This document shows, piece by piece, positions 1 to 8,221 of a DNA stretch of 64,000 nt (positions within the stretch are counted from its first letter, which is position 1; each line of letters begins with the position of its first letter). A program made the translations under genes and the position numbers. Origin of the DNA: Kordiimonas sediminis (GTDB lineage: Bacteria > Pseudomonadota > Alphaproteobacteria > Sphingomonadales > Kordiimonadaceae); contig NZ_BNCI01000002.1 in NCBI RefSeq assembly GCF_014656395.1, forward strand, positions 372,001 to 436,000. Direction: 5' to 3'. The notes under the pieces were generated by a model that had not been told where the DNA came from, ran no database searches, and saw nothing but the letters and a program-made list of their open reading frames with translations.

Positions 1-136
1 AATGACTTACGACCCCGACCTTAGACTTTATAGCGTCGTGATTATAGCCTTCAGCGTGTGCTTGCTGGTGACGGGGCTTTGGATTTCCCGGCGTTCTATG
101 GAAATTTCTGTGCGTGAACAATTGCGTGAAAACTGA
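1..136 (+). CDS. C-terminal part of an unidentified membrane protein (cut by window edge)
   Basis: The frame is open from the left edge and ends at TGA 134-136. Counted from the first ATG at position 2 it would be 44 residues. It has one hydrophobic helix (VVIIAFSVCLLVTGLW) followed by two arginines and a short charged tail, so a single-pass inner-membrane tail is likely. I cannot tell whether ATG 2 is the real start or whether this is the end of a larger protein. The direct repeats upstream of the next gene begin at the last base of its stop codon. Confidence 0.45.
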   Translation, partial: MTYDPDLRLYSVVIIAFSVCLLVTGLWISRRSMEISVREQLREN

Positions 137-155
137 TTTCACATTCATTTCACAT
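136..155 (+). promoter_or_regulatory. 11-bp-period direct repeat, candidate response-regulator box
   Basis: ATTTCACAT occurs at 136-144 and again at 147-155, exactly 11 bp apart. OmpR/PhoB-family regulators bind head-to-tail half-sites with this period. The site lies 64 bp before the start of an operon that itself encodes an OmpR-family regulator, so autoregulation is a reasonable inference. Confidence 0.5.
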
Positions 156-218
156 CCCGCATGACAAAAGACACAAGACAAGAATAACCCGAGTCAAAAC
201 AGCGAGAAGGAAACTAAA

Positions 219-1358
219 ATGAACGGACTTTTTAAAAGGGTAAAATTTGCTGCGGCAGCTTTGCTTGCAGTAACAGTGGCGGCACCGACAACGGCGGCAG
301 ATCAGGCGAAAGATAACAAGAGCGTTCTGATGGTTATCAGTAGTCACGGCAAAGACGGCGGCGAAACAGCACCGGGCTACGAGTTTGACGAGTTTAGTGC
401 AGCATTCCTGGTTTTCCAGGAAAATGGATTGACCATTGATGTTGCCAGCCCGAAAGGCGGGAAAGCAGAAGCCGATAAGTTTGACCCCAAAGCCCCCCTG
501 AACGCCAAGGTTCTAGAAGATGAAGCGATTATGGCCAAACTAGATAACAGCCTGCCGCTGGCGGACATCAATCCGGATGCCTATGAGGCGATCTTCATCG
601 TTGGCGGTAAAGGGGCCATGTTTGATTTCCATAACGATACGAACCTGCAGAATATTATCCGTGATATTTATGTGGACGGGGGTACTGTTAGTGCGGTTTG
701 CCACGGGCCAGCGGCGTTTGTGAATGTGACTTTACCGGATGGCACTCATCTGCTTGCTGGGAAGAAGGTAAACGGCTTCACCAATGTCGAAGAGAAGCTT
801 TTTGGCAAGAAATGGGCGAAAGAGTTCGAGTTTCTGCTGGAAGATGAACTGATGAAACGGGGTGGTTTGTTCCAGTCGTCACCAATGATGCTAAGCCATG
901 TGGCAGAGGACGGGCGTTTAATCACGGGGCAAAACCCAACTTCAACCGTACATGTAGCAGAAGCTGTCGTGCGCTCACTGGGTATCGAGCCTGTAGATCG
1001 CGTGAAGGAAACAGATGAAGTCACTTTGGCGCTGGTACAGAATATTATGGATAATGGCATCTCCGCAGCCTCAGCATACACAGAAGATAAAAGCAAATTT
1101 AATGGCCAATTGATCTCCATGTATGGGTATTATTATTCTATGGTGGCAGAAAAGGATGAGGATATTACTCTTGCCATTGATATTATGTCCCTGGAAACAG
1201 ACGTGTCTGCGCACCCTACCTTGCGTTTACAAATGGCACAAAGCTGGCTTAAGCTTGGGGAAAAGAAGATGGCCCTGTCGGTTGCCAACTCGATACTTGA
1301 TACCAATCCGGACCACGAAGGGGCATCCCGGTTCATTCAGTCCCTGAACGCAGAATAA
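219..1358 (+). CDS. Exported DJ-1/PfpI-family protein with C-terminal TPR-like tail
   Basis: The 379-residue product starts with a signal peptide (about residues 1-27, ending APTTAA), so it should act in the periplasm. Residues about 30-260 form a DJ-1/PfpI (class I glutamine amidotransferase-like) domain of the Hsp31 type: VASPKGG near residue 75, GGKGAMFDF near 132, and the nucleophile elbow AVCHGPAAF with Cys at about 161 and His next to it. Residues about 330-379 look like one TPR pair (LRLQMAQSWLKLGEKKMALS). Family members are glyoxalases, deglycases, chaperones or amidases; the activity here cannot be chosen. The SD GAGAAGGAAA supports this ATG. It is 5 bp upstream of a response regulator gene and probably forms one operon with it and the kinase. 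An exported member is unusual. Confidence 0.85.
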   Translation: MNGLFKRVKFAAAALLAVTVAAPTTAADQAKDNKSVLMVISSHGKDGGETAPGYEFDEFSAAFLVFQENGLTIDVASPKGGKAEADKFDPKAPLNAKVLEDEAIMAKLDNSLPLADINPDAYEAIFIVGGKGAMFDFHNDTNLQNIIRDIYVDGGTVSAVCHGPAAFVNVTLPDGTHLLAGKKVNGFTNVEEKLFGKKWAKEFEFLLEDELMKRGGLFQSSPMMLSHVAEDGRLITGQNPTSTVHVAEAVVRSLGIEPVDRVKETDEVTLALVQNIMDNGISAASAYTEDKSKFNGQLISMYGYYYSMVAEKDEDITLAIDIMSLETDVSAHPTLRLQMAQSWLKLGEKKMALSVANSILDTNPDHEGASRFIQSLNAE

Positions 1359-1363
1359 GAGTT

Positions 1364-2056
1364 ATGACGCATAATCCACTACATATTCTGATTATTGAGG
1401 ATGAAGAAGCTATTGCGCTGAATATCGCAGAGTATCTGGAGCCGAAGGGACACGTGTTGGATTTCGCAATTAATGGAGAGCAAGGGCTGTCGATGGCCCT
1501 TGCATCGCCGTATGATGTGATCATTCTTGATTTAATGCTGCCCAAAATGGACGGGTATGACGTCTGCAAAAATTTCCGCGATCAGAGCACCCGGCACGTG
1601 CCGATACTGATGCTGACAGCGCGGGATACACCAGAAGAGAAAATCACCGGTTTTGAAAGTGGAACCGATGATTATTTAACCAAGCCATTTTCGCTCGCCG
1701 AACTGGAGGTCAGATGCCTTGCATTGTCCCGTCGTCACCTGTTGCATACGGACCATGTGCTGGAACTTGGCGAGTTAAAGCTGGACCGCAAAAGTAAAAC
1801 GATCTGGCGGAAAGGGCAGGAGATCCCCCTCAAGAAAATTGGTTTTGATATTTTGGAAATTCTGGCACTGAAACACCCGGCAACAATCAGCCGGTCGGAG
1901 CTTATTCAGAAAATCTGGGGGGATGACCCAACAGAATCCGATGCATTACGGTCGCATATCTATCAGATCAGGGCCCAGCTTGATAAACCTTTTGATACAC
2001 CGCTGCTGAAAACAGTCCACGGTGTTGGTTTTGCGTTAAATATTGAAACTAACTGA
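1364..2056 (+). CDS. OmpR/PhoB-family response regulator
   Basis: The product has 230 residues. Residues 1-125 are a receiver domain with the acidic pair EDEE near the N-terminus, phospho-acceptor Asp56 in VIILDLMLPKMDG, Thr in LMLTARD and Lys107 in YLTKPF. Residues about 130-228 are a winged-helix DNA-binding domain (SDALRSHIYQIRAQLDKPF, then LKTVHGVGFAL). It lies between the DJ-1 gene and the kinase gene, whose start region it overlaps or abuts, so the two form a cognate pair. The 11-bp direct repeat at 136-155 is a plausible target. Confidence 0.92.
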   Translation: MTHNPLHILIIEDEEAIALNIAEYLEPKGHVLDFAINGEQGLSMALASPYDVIILDLMLPKMDGYDVCKNFRDQSTRHVPILMLTARDTPEEKITGFESGTDDYLTKPFSLAELEVRCLALSRRHLLHTDHVLELGELKLDRKSKTIWRKGQEIPLKKIGFDILEILALKHPATISRSELIQKIWGDDPTESDALRSHIYQIRAQLDKPFDTPLLKTVHGVGFALNIETN

Positions 2057-2063
2057 GCGTCAT

Positions 2064-3317
2064 ATGAAGCCAAGAAAGTCCATTCAGCCAGAATTTATAG
2101 TCAAGGTTTGCTTGTTATCCCTGGTGATCGCGCTGGTGTTTTCTGTTCTGAACTTCCTGTTCCTTTTTGTGGTGGAGGATGAATTCCTTGATCGCGGTCT
2201 ATCGCAGGAAAAACAAAAAACTCTGTCGGTTTATGAAACCACTGGCAAATGGGAGCAGCCGGATAATCCAAATATTCAGCTGTATTTTTCACTGGAAACA
2301 CTGCCAGACTCTATTGGAGAAATTCTGCGGGAAAGCCCTCAGCAAAAAGAATTCTATGGCCAAGAAGGACGGCATTATCATCTTACCAGATTAGATAATG
2401 ATGTTTTCCTGGTGTATGAGGTCAGCAGTTTGCTGATCGTGCGGCCGATGCGCACCGGGCTGATTATTTTTTACGGTATTACTGCTCTCATTATAACAGG
2501 GGTAGCTTGTTACATGGCCTACCGCATGGCACGAAAGACAATTCGTCCCCTGGGGCAGTTGGCACAGCATATTGCCCAGATTGACCCGGAAGCGGAGCCG
2601 AAGAAATTTGCACAGGAGTATCCCAATAATGAAATCGGACTCCTTGCCGAACAACTGGAAGGCTCTTTGCGCCGAGTGCATGACTTCATCGAACGGGAAA
2701 AGCAGTTTTCTCGGGATGTAAGCCATGACCTCAGGACACCACTTGCGGTTGCTGCGGGTGCATGTGAACTGATGGAGAAGGAAGGACAGAGCGCAGAGGA
2801 CAGGCGTCATCTACTCGCCCGTCAAAAGATTGCCCATGCCCATATGGACTTAACTATCACTGCGCTACTTTCCATGGTCAGAGAAAAACAACAAAACAGT
2901 GTGGTCGCGCAGTCCTTGATGCCGATTTTGGAAAATGTAATCCTGCAGTATAGCTATCAATTGGACGGTAAAGATATTGAACTGGATATTCAGGTTCCAG
3001 GGTCCGCCTCAGTATCCGCCCCGGATGGTGTTTTGGAAATTCTCTTGTCCAACATTTTGTCCAATGCGTTTCAGTACACAGAAGCTGGTACAATTGGCAT
3101 CCATTTCAAGGATGGCAGATTATCTGTATCCGACACAGGCGGCGGTATGCCCGATCAGATTAAATCAGGGCTGTTTGTCAAAAATATTAAATCGGATCAC
3201 AGCAGCGGGTACGGCCTTGGGCTGTCCCTCGTTAAGCGGGTATGCGAATATCACGACATCGGGCTGGAGGTTGAACACCGCATGGCCGGCACTGTTATTC
3301 ATCTTCACTTTCCATAG
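2064..3317 (+). CDS. Membrane sensor histidine kinase, partner of the upstream regulator
   Basis: The product is 417 residues from ATG 2064. A TTG at 2043, overlapping the regulator by 14 bp, is an alternative start. Order of parts: TM1 (about 10-35), a short periplasmic domain of roughly 95 residues, TM2 (LIIFYGITALIITGVACYMA), HAMP, HisKA with His221 in FSRDVSHDLRTPL, and HATPase_c with an N-box around NILSNAFQYT, G1 DTGGGMPD and G2 GYGLGLSLVKR. The periplasmic sensor domain is not recognisable. With the secreted DJ-1 protein in the same operon, an envelope or reactive-metabolite signal is possible, but that is inference. Confidence 0.9.
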   Translation: MKPRKSIQPEFIVKVCLLSLVIALVFSVLNFLFLFVVEDEFLDRGLSQEKQKTLSVYETTGKWEQPDNPNIQLYFSLETLPDSIGEILRESPQQKEFYGQEGRHYHLTRLDNDVFLVYEVSSLLIVRPMRTGLIIFYGITALIITGVACYMAYRMARKTIRPLGQLAQHIAQIDPEAEPKKFAQEYPNNEIGLLAEQLEGSLRRVHDFIEREKQFSRDVSHDLRTPLAVAAGACELMEKEGQSAEDRRHLLARQKIAHAHMDLTITALLSMVREKQQNSVVAQSLMPILENVILQYSYQLDGKDIELDIQVPGSASVSAPDGVLEILLSNILSNAFQYTEAGTIGIHFKDGRLSVSDTGGGMPDQIKSGLFVKNIKSDHSSGYGLGLSLVKRVCEYHDIGLEVEHRMAGTVIHLHFP

Positions 3318-3382
3318 CCGTACCCACAGGTACACTCATCCATGAAGAGTGAGTATTGGAAACAAGTGGAATATCGGTTTAG

Positions 3383-3622
3383 TCCGATCCTCTGAACCCG
3401 TGTGACAAAAGTGACATTAGCCGTGCAAAGCTTTACCCGATATGGGAGTTGGGGCAGCAGGTTGTAAAAGATAGTTTGTTTGACGGGAAGTCAGACGTAA
3501 TTTTCGGAGCATGTTTGGACTTGGTGGAGCAAGGCTGGTTAAATATTAACTATGCGCGCAACGACGGATCGGCAGGCAGAAAGTCAAAAGCATTCACTGT
3601 TAATCCGTTGCTCTTCGCATAG
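3383..3622 (+). pseudogene. Remnant of a mobile-element DUF3987/YfjI-type ATPase C-terminus
   Basis: This frame is open for 79 codons without a start codon and ends TAG at 3620-3622. Its end reads LDLVEQGWLNINY, then a Gly/Ser/Arg-rich turn, then AFTVNPLLFA. That resembles the C-terminal winged-helix tail of DUF3987/YfjI-like ATPases of integrative elements, where GWL... is followed by a strand ending in VNP. I assign this from memory of the family, so it is tentative. Nothing of the rest of such a gene is present. Confidence 0.4.
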
Positions 3623-3633
3623 CTGCTACTCCT

Positions 3634-3686
3634 GCTACGTTAGCTACATTAGGGACAATCATCAAACCTAACGTAGCTAACGTAGC
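3634..3686. repeat. 20-bp inverted repeat with 13-nt loop
   Basis: The left arm 3634-3653 (GCTACGTTAGCTACATTAGG) and the right arm 3667-3686 are reverse complements with one mismatch. The loop is 3654-3666. Each arm also contains a short internal repeat (CTACGTTAG then CTACATTAG). It starts 12 bp after the stop of the ATPase remnant. It could be an element terminator or an element-end structure; there is no T-run after it, so a simple intrinsic terminator is unlikely. Confidence 0.7.
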
Positions 3687-3754
3687 GAGTAACTGTGTTA
3701 GAGAACACACCCTTGACAAGAGAGAAAAAACAATGTGGAGTAGAAAAAGACCCT

Positions 3755-3856
3755 ATGTACGTGGACTCATTAATTGGAAAATTTAGCTTTTGGAATCAAG
3801 TGGAACCCGAACATAAATTACCCAAGGAAGCGATTGAGTTTCTTCGACAACTTTAA
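3755..3856 (+). CDS. Short ORF in frame with the next gene, separated by one stop codon
   Basis: ATG 3755 opens 33 codons (starting MYVDSLIGKFSFWNQVEP) and ends TAA 3854-3856. The frame continues without another stop (NGYIEGSDT) into the gene annotated from GTG 3884, because 3884 minus 3755 is a multiple of three. Either the two ORFs were once a single gene now broken by one nonsense codon, or the alignment of frames is chance. No clear SD precedes it and no function can be given. Confidence 0.3.
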   Translation: MYVDSLIGKFSFWNQVEPEHKLPKEAIEFLRQL

Positions 3857-3883
3857 AATGGTTATATTGAGGGAAGTGATACC

Positions 3884-4543
3884 GTGAAGCCAGATAACAA
3901 TATTGATTTAAAAGACGTCGATTTGGTATTCTCAGTACTAGACACTTTTCCTGATGAATTCATAGATGAGTTTAGGGAAGGTATTTGGGGGCAGGACGTT
4001 AAGCTCTATGTAGAAAAGCGGCCCGAAGCAATGATGTTTGCCGCTATCGATTGGTTTATTCCTACCGCAGTATTTCTCTTTATTGCTAAGTCTTATTTTG
4101 ATGGTTTTTTGTCCCAAATGGGGCAAGATCACTACTTGTTACTGAAAACGGCATTCAGTAAGCTCATACCCAACGGGTCCGTTAAAACGGTAAAGCATGT
4201 TTCTTCACCTAATAAATCCACTAGTGATGTACAATGTTCTAGCGCATTTTCTTGTTTTATTGAAGTGGAAGGGATCGGAACAGTTAAATTCTCATTTATT
4301 GAAGAGAATCTTAACTTGGAAGAAGTTGAGCAAGTCTCCGACCAGTTAGTGAAATTTCTACAGTGTTTGCAGAAAAATAGGTTGAGCGCAGCCTTTAAGA
4401 AGAAAATGTTGGCAAAAAGGCAGTTTTCTAAGCTTGTGATTATTTCGTACGATGTGAAAGCAAACAAGTTTGTGTTGGTGGAGCCTAAGCCCGACTTCAA
4501 GTGGGCAGCGCAACAGAGGTTTACTCTTGAGGAAATGCAATAG
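3884..4543 (+). CDS. Hypothetical protein, low-GC orphan
   Basis: The product has 219 residues from GTG 3884; TGAGGGAAGTGATACC provides a modest SD. I recognise no family. It is mixed in charge, with an acidic N-terminal third, one hydrophobic stretch (AAIDWFIPTAVFLFIAKSYF, about residues 51-70) and a basic, helical C-terminal third. Base composition is visibly more A+T-rich than the flanking kinase and desaturase genes. It sits between a mobile-element remnant and a tRNA, which together suggest acquired DNA. See the in-frame upstream ORF at 3755 for a possible longer original gene. Confidence 0.55.
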   Translation: MKPDNNIDLKDVDLVFSVLDTFPDEFIDEFREGIWGQDVKLYVEKRPEAMMFAAIDWFIPTAVFLFIAKSYFDGFLSQMGQDHYLLLKTAFSKLIPNGSVKTVKHVSSPNKSTSDVQCSSAFSCFIEVEGIGTVKFSFIEENLNLEEVEQVSDQLVKFLQCLQKNRLSAAFKKKMLAKRQFSKLVIISYDVKANKFVLVEPKPDFKWAAQQRFTLEEMQ

Positions 4544-4672
4544 CTCGCTGTGCTTTAACAATCTGGATGGAAAAAGTGAGTTTATCTGCTTCCGCCATGC
4601 TTCCGGTGCAAAAATATATCAGTATACCCTAGGTGGGTACATCTTGTAATTTATTGAAATTATTAGGGAAAG

Positions 4673-4748
<76 letters not shown>

Positions 4749-4982
4749 ACTTTCAGACGTTTCGTCTTCGAGGGCAGCATCGGCGCGATTGCCGTGTGCG
4801 AGCGCTGTTCTATCACAAAATTTTTCCAGTGCAAGCCTGTTTTTTCATTTTTTTTACATCAAATGAAAAAGGACACATTTTAGCCCGTATTTCTGGGATA
4901 TTTCGTCGCGGGTTCAGGCTATTTCTTGCCGGGCAGGGGCCCAGGCGGTATAAGCAGTCAAACAAAGAGAAACGAGACAAAC

Positions 4983-6074
4983 ATGGCTTTAGATACCTCT
5001 CGGATGACGCTTGCGGAAAAAGCGGCAGCATTCCCAATGAAAGAAGCACGAGAAATCGCAAAACGATTCTCCAAGCCAAAGCCGCACATTTACTGGCTGG
5101 ATTTCTCCTTTCATATTGTGTTGGCCTGGGCCGCTTTTTATATGGCGGTTACTGCGGCCCCCTTCTCGTGGCTGCAGGTCGCAGGTGTAACAGTTGCGGT
5201 GTTTACTTTTTATCGTGCATTGATTTTCATTCACGAGTTAGCGCATTTGAAACGTGGAACGTTTAAATGGTTCCGCCTTTTCTGGAATTTTTCCTGTGGC
5301 TTTGCCATGATGGTGCCGAGTTATTTTTATACCGGCGTACATATTGATCATCACAAGCCCAAGGTTTACGGCCTTAAGATTGATGGAGAATATCTGCCGC
5401 TTGGCGCCGGACCGACATGGAAGATACCGGCTTATGTCCTTGAAGGAATTTATCTGCCTCTTTTATTAGTGATCAGACATCTGATCTTGACGCCGCTTTC
5501 CTATGTTATTTGGCCTATGCGCAAGCTTTTGTGGGAGCGGGCATCTTCCTTGACGATTGATATGAGTTATGTTCGGTCAAAGCCGTCCAAGCAGGATGAT
5601 CCTGACTGGCGGTATCAGGAATTTTTCACCTTTGTGTATGTTGCGACCATCGTTGGTTTGATTGCAGGCGGTGTGTTGCCGATCACTGTGTTTTATGTCT
5701 GGTACACCATTGTAGTGTTGACGTTGATCTTAAATGCACTGCGTACCCTGGGTGCCCATGCTTACAGAAATCCGGGTGACAAGCCGATGGGGCGCGTAGA
5801 GGAATTTCTGGATTCGGTAGATATCCCAGGTACGTCTTTGGATGCTTTGTGGGCGCCGGTCGGGTTGCGGTTTCATGCGACACACCATCTGTTTCCGAGC
5901 ATGCCATATCACGAATTAGGCAAATGTTATCGCGAACTTGTGAACGAACTTCCTAATCCAGAGCTTTACTTGTCCAGTACAAGACGTAATCTGCCACATG
6001 CCCTTCGGCGACTATGGGCAGACGCCAAGGCATCGCAAACGCAAAACCAGCAGCAGGGAATTGCTGCTGAATAA
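4983..6074 (+). CDS. Membrane fatty acid desaturase
   Basis: The product has 363 residues from ATG 4983; a longer frame from 4926 has no better signal. It is a di-iron, multi-pass desaturase with the three histidine boxes HELAH (about residue 83), HIDHH (about 121) and HATHH (about 301), between hydrophobic segments. This order is typical of FA_desaturase proteins that put double bonds into acyl chains in the inner membrane. Regiospecificity cannot be read. It stands alone between tRNA-Thr and the exported methyltransferase gene. Confidence 0.87.
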   Translation: MALDTSRMTLAEKAAAFPMKEAREIAKRFSKPKPHIYWLDFSFHIVLAWAAFYMAVTAAPFSWLQVAGVTVAVFTFYRALIFIHELAHLKRGTFKWFRLFWNFSCGFAMMVPSYFYTGVHIDHHKPKVYGLKIDGEYLPLGAGPTWKIPAYVLEGIYLPLLLVIRHLILTPLSYVIWPMRKLLWERASSLTIDMSYVRSKPSKQDDPDWRYQEFFTFVYVATIVGLIAGGVLPITVFYVWYTIVVLTLILNALRTLGAHAYRNPGDKPMGRVEEFLDSVDIPGTSLDALWAPVGLRFHATHHLFPSMPYHELGKCYRELVNELPNPELYLSSTRRNLPHALRRLWADAKASQTQNQQQGIAAE

Positions 6075-6134
6075 TCAAAAAGGCGCGGGAGGGGATTCCG
6101 TGCCTGAAACTTAGTGACATAGGGGAGATGTCTA

Positions 6135-6962
6135 ATGAAGACACTTATTCAAAAAGCAGCAACAAAAACATTTGTTGCTGGGGCGCTCGCTGCAGCTATT
6201 TTTAGCATCGGTAGTGTGCAGGCAGATAATCACGGTGATGGGCTAAAGGCGGCCGTTGAAGGGCCAGCCAGAAGCGACGCAAACAAAGCACGCGATCAAT
6301 ATCGTCATCCATATGAAACGCTGAAATTTATGGGCGTGAAGCCGGATATGACTGTGGTCGAAATCTCGCCAGGCAGCAGTGGCTGGTACATGGAAATTCT
6401 GGCGCCGTATCTAAAAGACAGCGGTACATATTATGCTGCAAGCTATGACGGTGACAGTGACAGTACGTACCAGCAAAATGGCGCCAAGGCTTTCGCGGAA
6501 AAGCTGGCTTCTAATCCGTCAGCATTTGGCGCGGTGAAAACAACCGTTTTTGCAAAAGGGAAATATGATATCGCACCAGCAGGGTCTGCTGATGTGGTTC
6601 TGACATTCCGCAATGTGCATAACTGGATGTCAGGCGACAATCCGTTTGCCGAAGATGCGTTCAAGGCATTTGCGAAAGCATTGAAGCCTGGCGGTGTTCT
6701 GGGTGTTGTTGAGCACCGGGCAAAGGGCGCTACTGGCGGTGGCTATGTAGCCGTTGAAGATGTTATCAAGTTGGCGGAGGCTGCTGGTCTGAAACTTATG
6801 GATCAGAGCGAAGTAAATGCAAATCCGAAAGATACGGCAGATCACCCAAAGGGTGTTTGGACACTGCCGCCGCGTTTGGCAGCTGGTGATGAAAACCGGG
6901 ACAAATATTTGGCGATTGGCGAAAGTGATCGGATGACGCTGAAGTTTGTGAAGCCAGAGTAA
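6135..6962 (+). CDS. Exported SAM-methyltransferase-fold protein
   Basis: The product has 275 residues, beginning with a signal peptide (about 1-30, SIGSVQADN). The mature part has a class I methyltransferase-like fold: MTVVEISPGSSGWYMEILAP (motif I, with SPGSSG in place of the usual GxGxG), SADVVLTFRNVHNWM (motif IV-like) and LKPGGVLGVVEHRA (post-motif). The SD GGGGAGATG is good. Such predicted periplasmic methyltransferases recur in proteobacteria with unknown substrates; since SAM is cytoplasmic, an active enzyme in the periplasm is doubtful. A terminator follows. Confidence 0.75.
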   Translation: MKTLIQKAATKTFVAGALAAAIFSIGSVQADNHGDGLKAAVEGPARSDANKARDQYRHPYETLKFMGVKPDMTVVEISPGSSGWYMEILAPYLKDSGTYYAASYDGDSDSTYQQNGAKAFAEKLASNPSAFGAVKTTVFAKGKYDIAPAGSADVVLTFRNVHNWMSGDNPFAEDAFKAFAKALKPGGVLGVVEHRAKGATGGGYVAVEDVIKLAEAAGLKLMDQSEVNANPKDTADHPKGVWTLPPRLAAGDENRDKYLAIGESDRMTLKFVKPE

Positions 6963-6990
6963 ACGCTATATTTGAGTTTTAGAAGAAGAA

Positions 6991-7017
6991 GGCCGGGCAG
7001 GTAACTGTCTGGCCTTT
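6991..7017 (+). terminator. Intrinsic terminator after the exported methyltransferase gene
   Basis: A 10-bp stem GGCCGGGCAG / CTGTCTGGCC with a GTAA loop and two G-U pairs is followed by TTT. It lies 29 bp after the stop codon. Confidence 0.65.
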
Positions 7018-7141
7018 AGACTATTATACTGTGTGTTGATCACGTGCGAGCGCCACATGTTGTTGATAATTCCATTGTTTTCCAGCGAATTGTTGGTACC
7101 TTGCGCTCTAGATGATAATTAGCGTCCGGGTGAGTTATTAT

Positions 7142-7876
7142 ATGTTTATTAGTAGTACATTGGCTGCGAAACTAGGTGAGCGTACGACACTGTCTTGCAA
7201 GCCCTTTATTTTGCAAGGACCGCTTTATTTTGAACCAGGTGTCAGCATATGGAATGCTGTTTCTATCAATAAAGTACAAATAGGACTGCATAGCTATATC
7301 GCACCAAGTACACAGCTGCACTGCGTGAAATTAGGACGTTATAATTCCATTGGCCATCGAAGCCTGATTGGCCTGACAAATCACCCCAAAGAATGGCTAA
7401 CCACTTCTGGAATAATGTACGAGGGCGGACCTAATGCCCCAGAAGATATTGGGTTTAAACGCTATTTTGCCGATGAGCCAAAGACAACATTTATCGGACA
7501 TGATGTATGGATGGGGGCTGGGGTAATAATCACAGGTGGTGTTACTATTGGAACAGGCGCGGTTGTCGCAGCAGGAAGTGTAGTGACAAAGGATGTGCCG
7601 CCCTATGCTATTGTCGGTGGGAACCCTGCGAAACTGATCAAATACCGCTTTGATGAAGAAGTGCGCGAGGCACTACTCAAGTCTCAGTGGTGGCAATATG
7701 ACCTTTTGGAAGAGGATATATATAAACAGATCAATTTCGAGAACCCTCTTGAAGCGATTGAAACAATTAAGCAGCTAGATGAAAGCGGTGCGCTGAAGAT
7801 CTGCCCTGAGGTGTATGAGGCAATTGTAGAACAAGATGCAGAGAATGTTCGCGTGCGACGCGGGATAACCATGTAA
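7142..7876 (+). CDS. CatB-like left-handed beta-helix O-acetyltransferase
   Basis: The product has 244 residues from ATG 7142, preceded by GGGTGAG at good spacing; an upstream ATG at 7112 lacks such a site. Hexapeptide repeats run through residues about 40-185 ([58 protein letters not shown]). This is the xenobiotic or antigen acetyltransferase type that transfers acetyl groups from acetyl-CoA in the cytosol, working as a trimer. Substrate unknown: it could modify a polysaccharide or a small molecule. No glycan genes adjoin it. Confidence 0.82.
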   Translation: MFISSTLAAKLGERTTLSCKPFILQGPLYFEPGVSIWNAVSINKVQIGLHSYIAPSTQLHCVKLGRYNSIGHRSLIGLTNHPKEWLTTSGIMYEGGPNAPEDIGFKRYFADEPKTTFIGHDVWMGAGVIITGGVTIGTGAVVAAGSVVTKDVPPYAIVGGNPAKLIKYRFDEEVREALLKSQWWQYDLLEEDIYKQINFENPLEAIETIKQLDESGALKICPEVYEAIVEQDAENVRVRRGITM

Positions 7877-7973
7877 ATTTAATTTAAATCGAGTTTAGAC
7901 ATGATGAGGGTGTTATATGTTGAGTATGACCCCCTTCTTGTAAGGGGACAGATGATTTGATCACACCGGTATC

Positions 7974-8009
7974 CGGGATATGCCGGGATTATACGGGATA
8001 TAATGGGAC
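7974..8009. repeat. Four GGGA-core repeats at exact 10-bp spacing
   Basis: CGGGAT occurs at 7974, 7984 and 7994, and the variant TGGGAC at 8004. The spacing is 10 bp each time, one helical turn, which places all cores on the same face of the DNA. Function unknown; a protein-binding array is one reading. Confidence 0.6.
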
Positions 8010-8130
8010 GGAGGGTGACGCATCGAATGCTAGGGAAGACAACGGCTTCGGGCGAAAGTATGTCCTGTTTACAATAGCCATAAAGTTAGACATGGTCCGG
8101 GAGGTCGCTGGACAGTTGGTTTGATAACGA

Positions 8131-8210
8131 GTCCCACTTAACGCTATATCTATATTTTCTGCGCTATTCCGAGTGTTTGGCAAAAAAAACACAAATTGGC
8201 TAAGTGGGAC
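8131..8210. repeat. Perfect 10-bp inverted repeat around a 60-bp centre
   Basis: GTCCCACTTA at 8131-8140 is matched by its exact reverse complement at 8201-8210. The centre contains a second hairpin, GTGTTT with AAACAC around 8173-8192, with an A/T run in its loop. On the minus strand it lies just past the stop of the gene at 8222-8665 and may serve as its transcript end. Confidence 0.55.
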
Positions 8211-8221
8211 ACTGAATACGG

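Larger units (their letters stand above)
7877..8221. other. Gene-poor stretch with phased repeats and dyads
   Basis: I see no credible gene here. It holds a CCCCTT/AAGGGG hairpin (7931-7947), four helically phased GGGA repeats (7974-8009) and a large inverted repeat, 8131-8140 with 8201-8210. The last lies at the 3' end of the minus-strand gene that follows. Confidence 0.6.
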
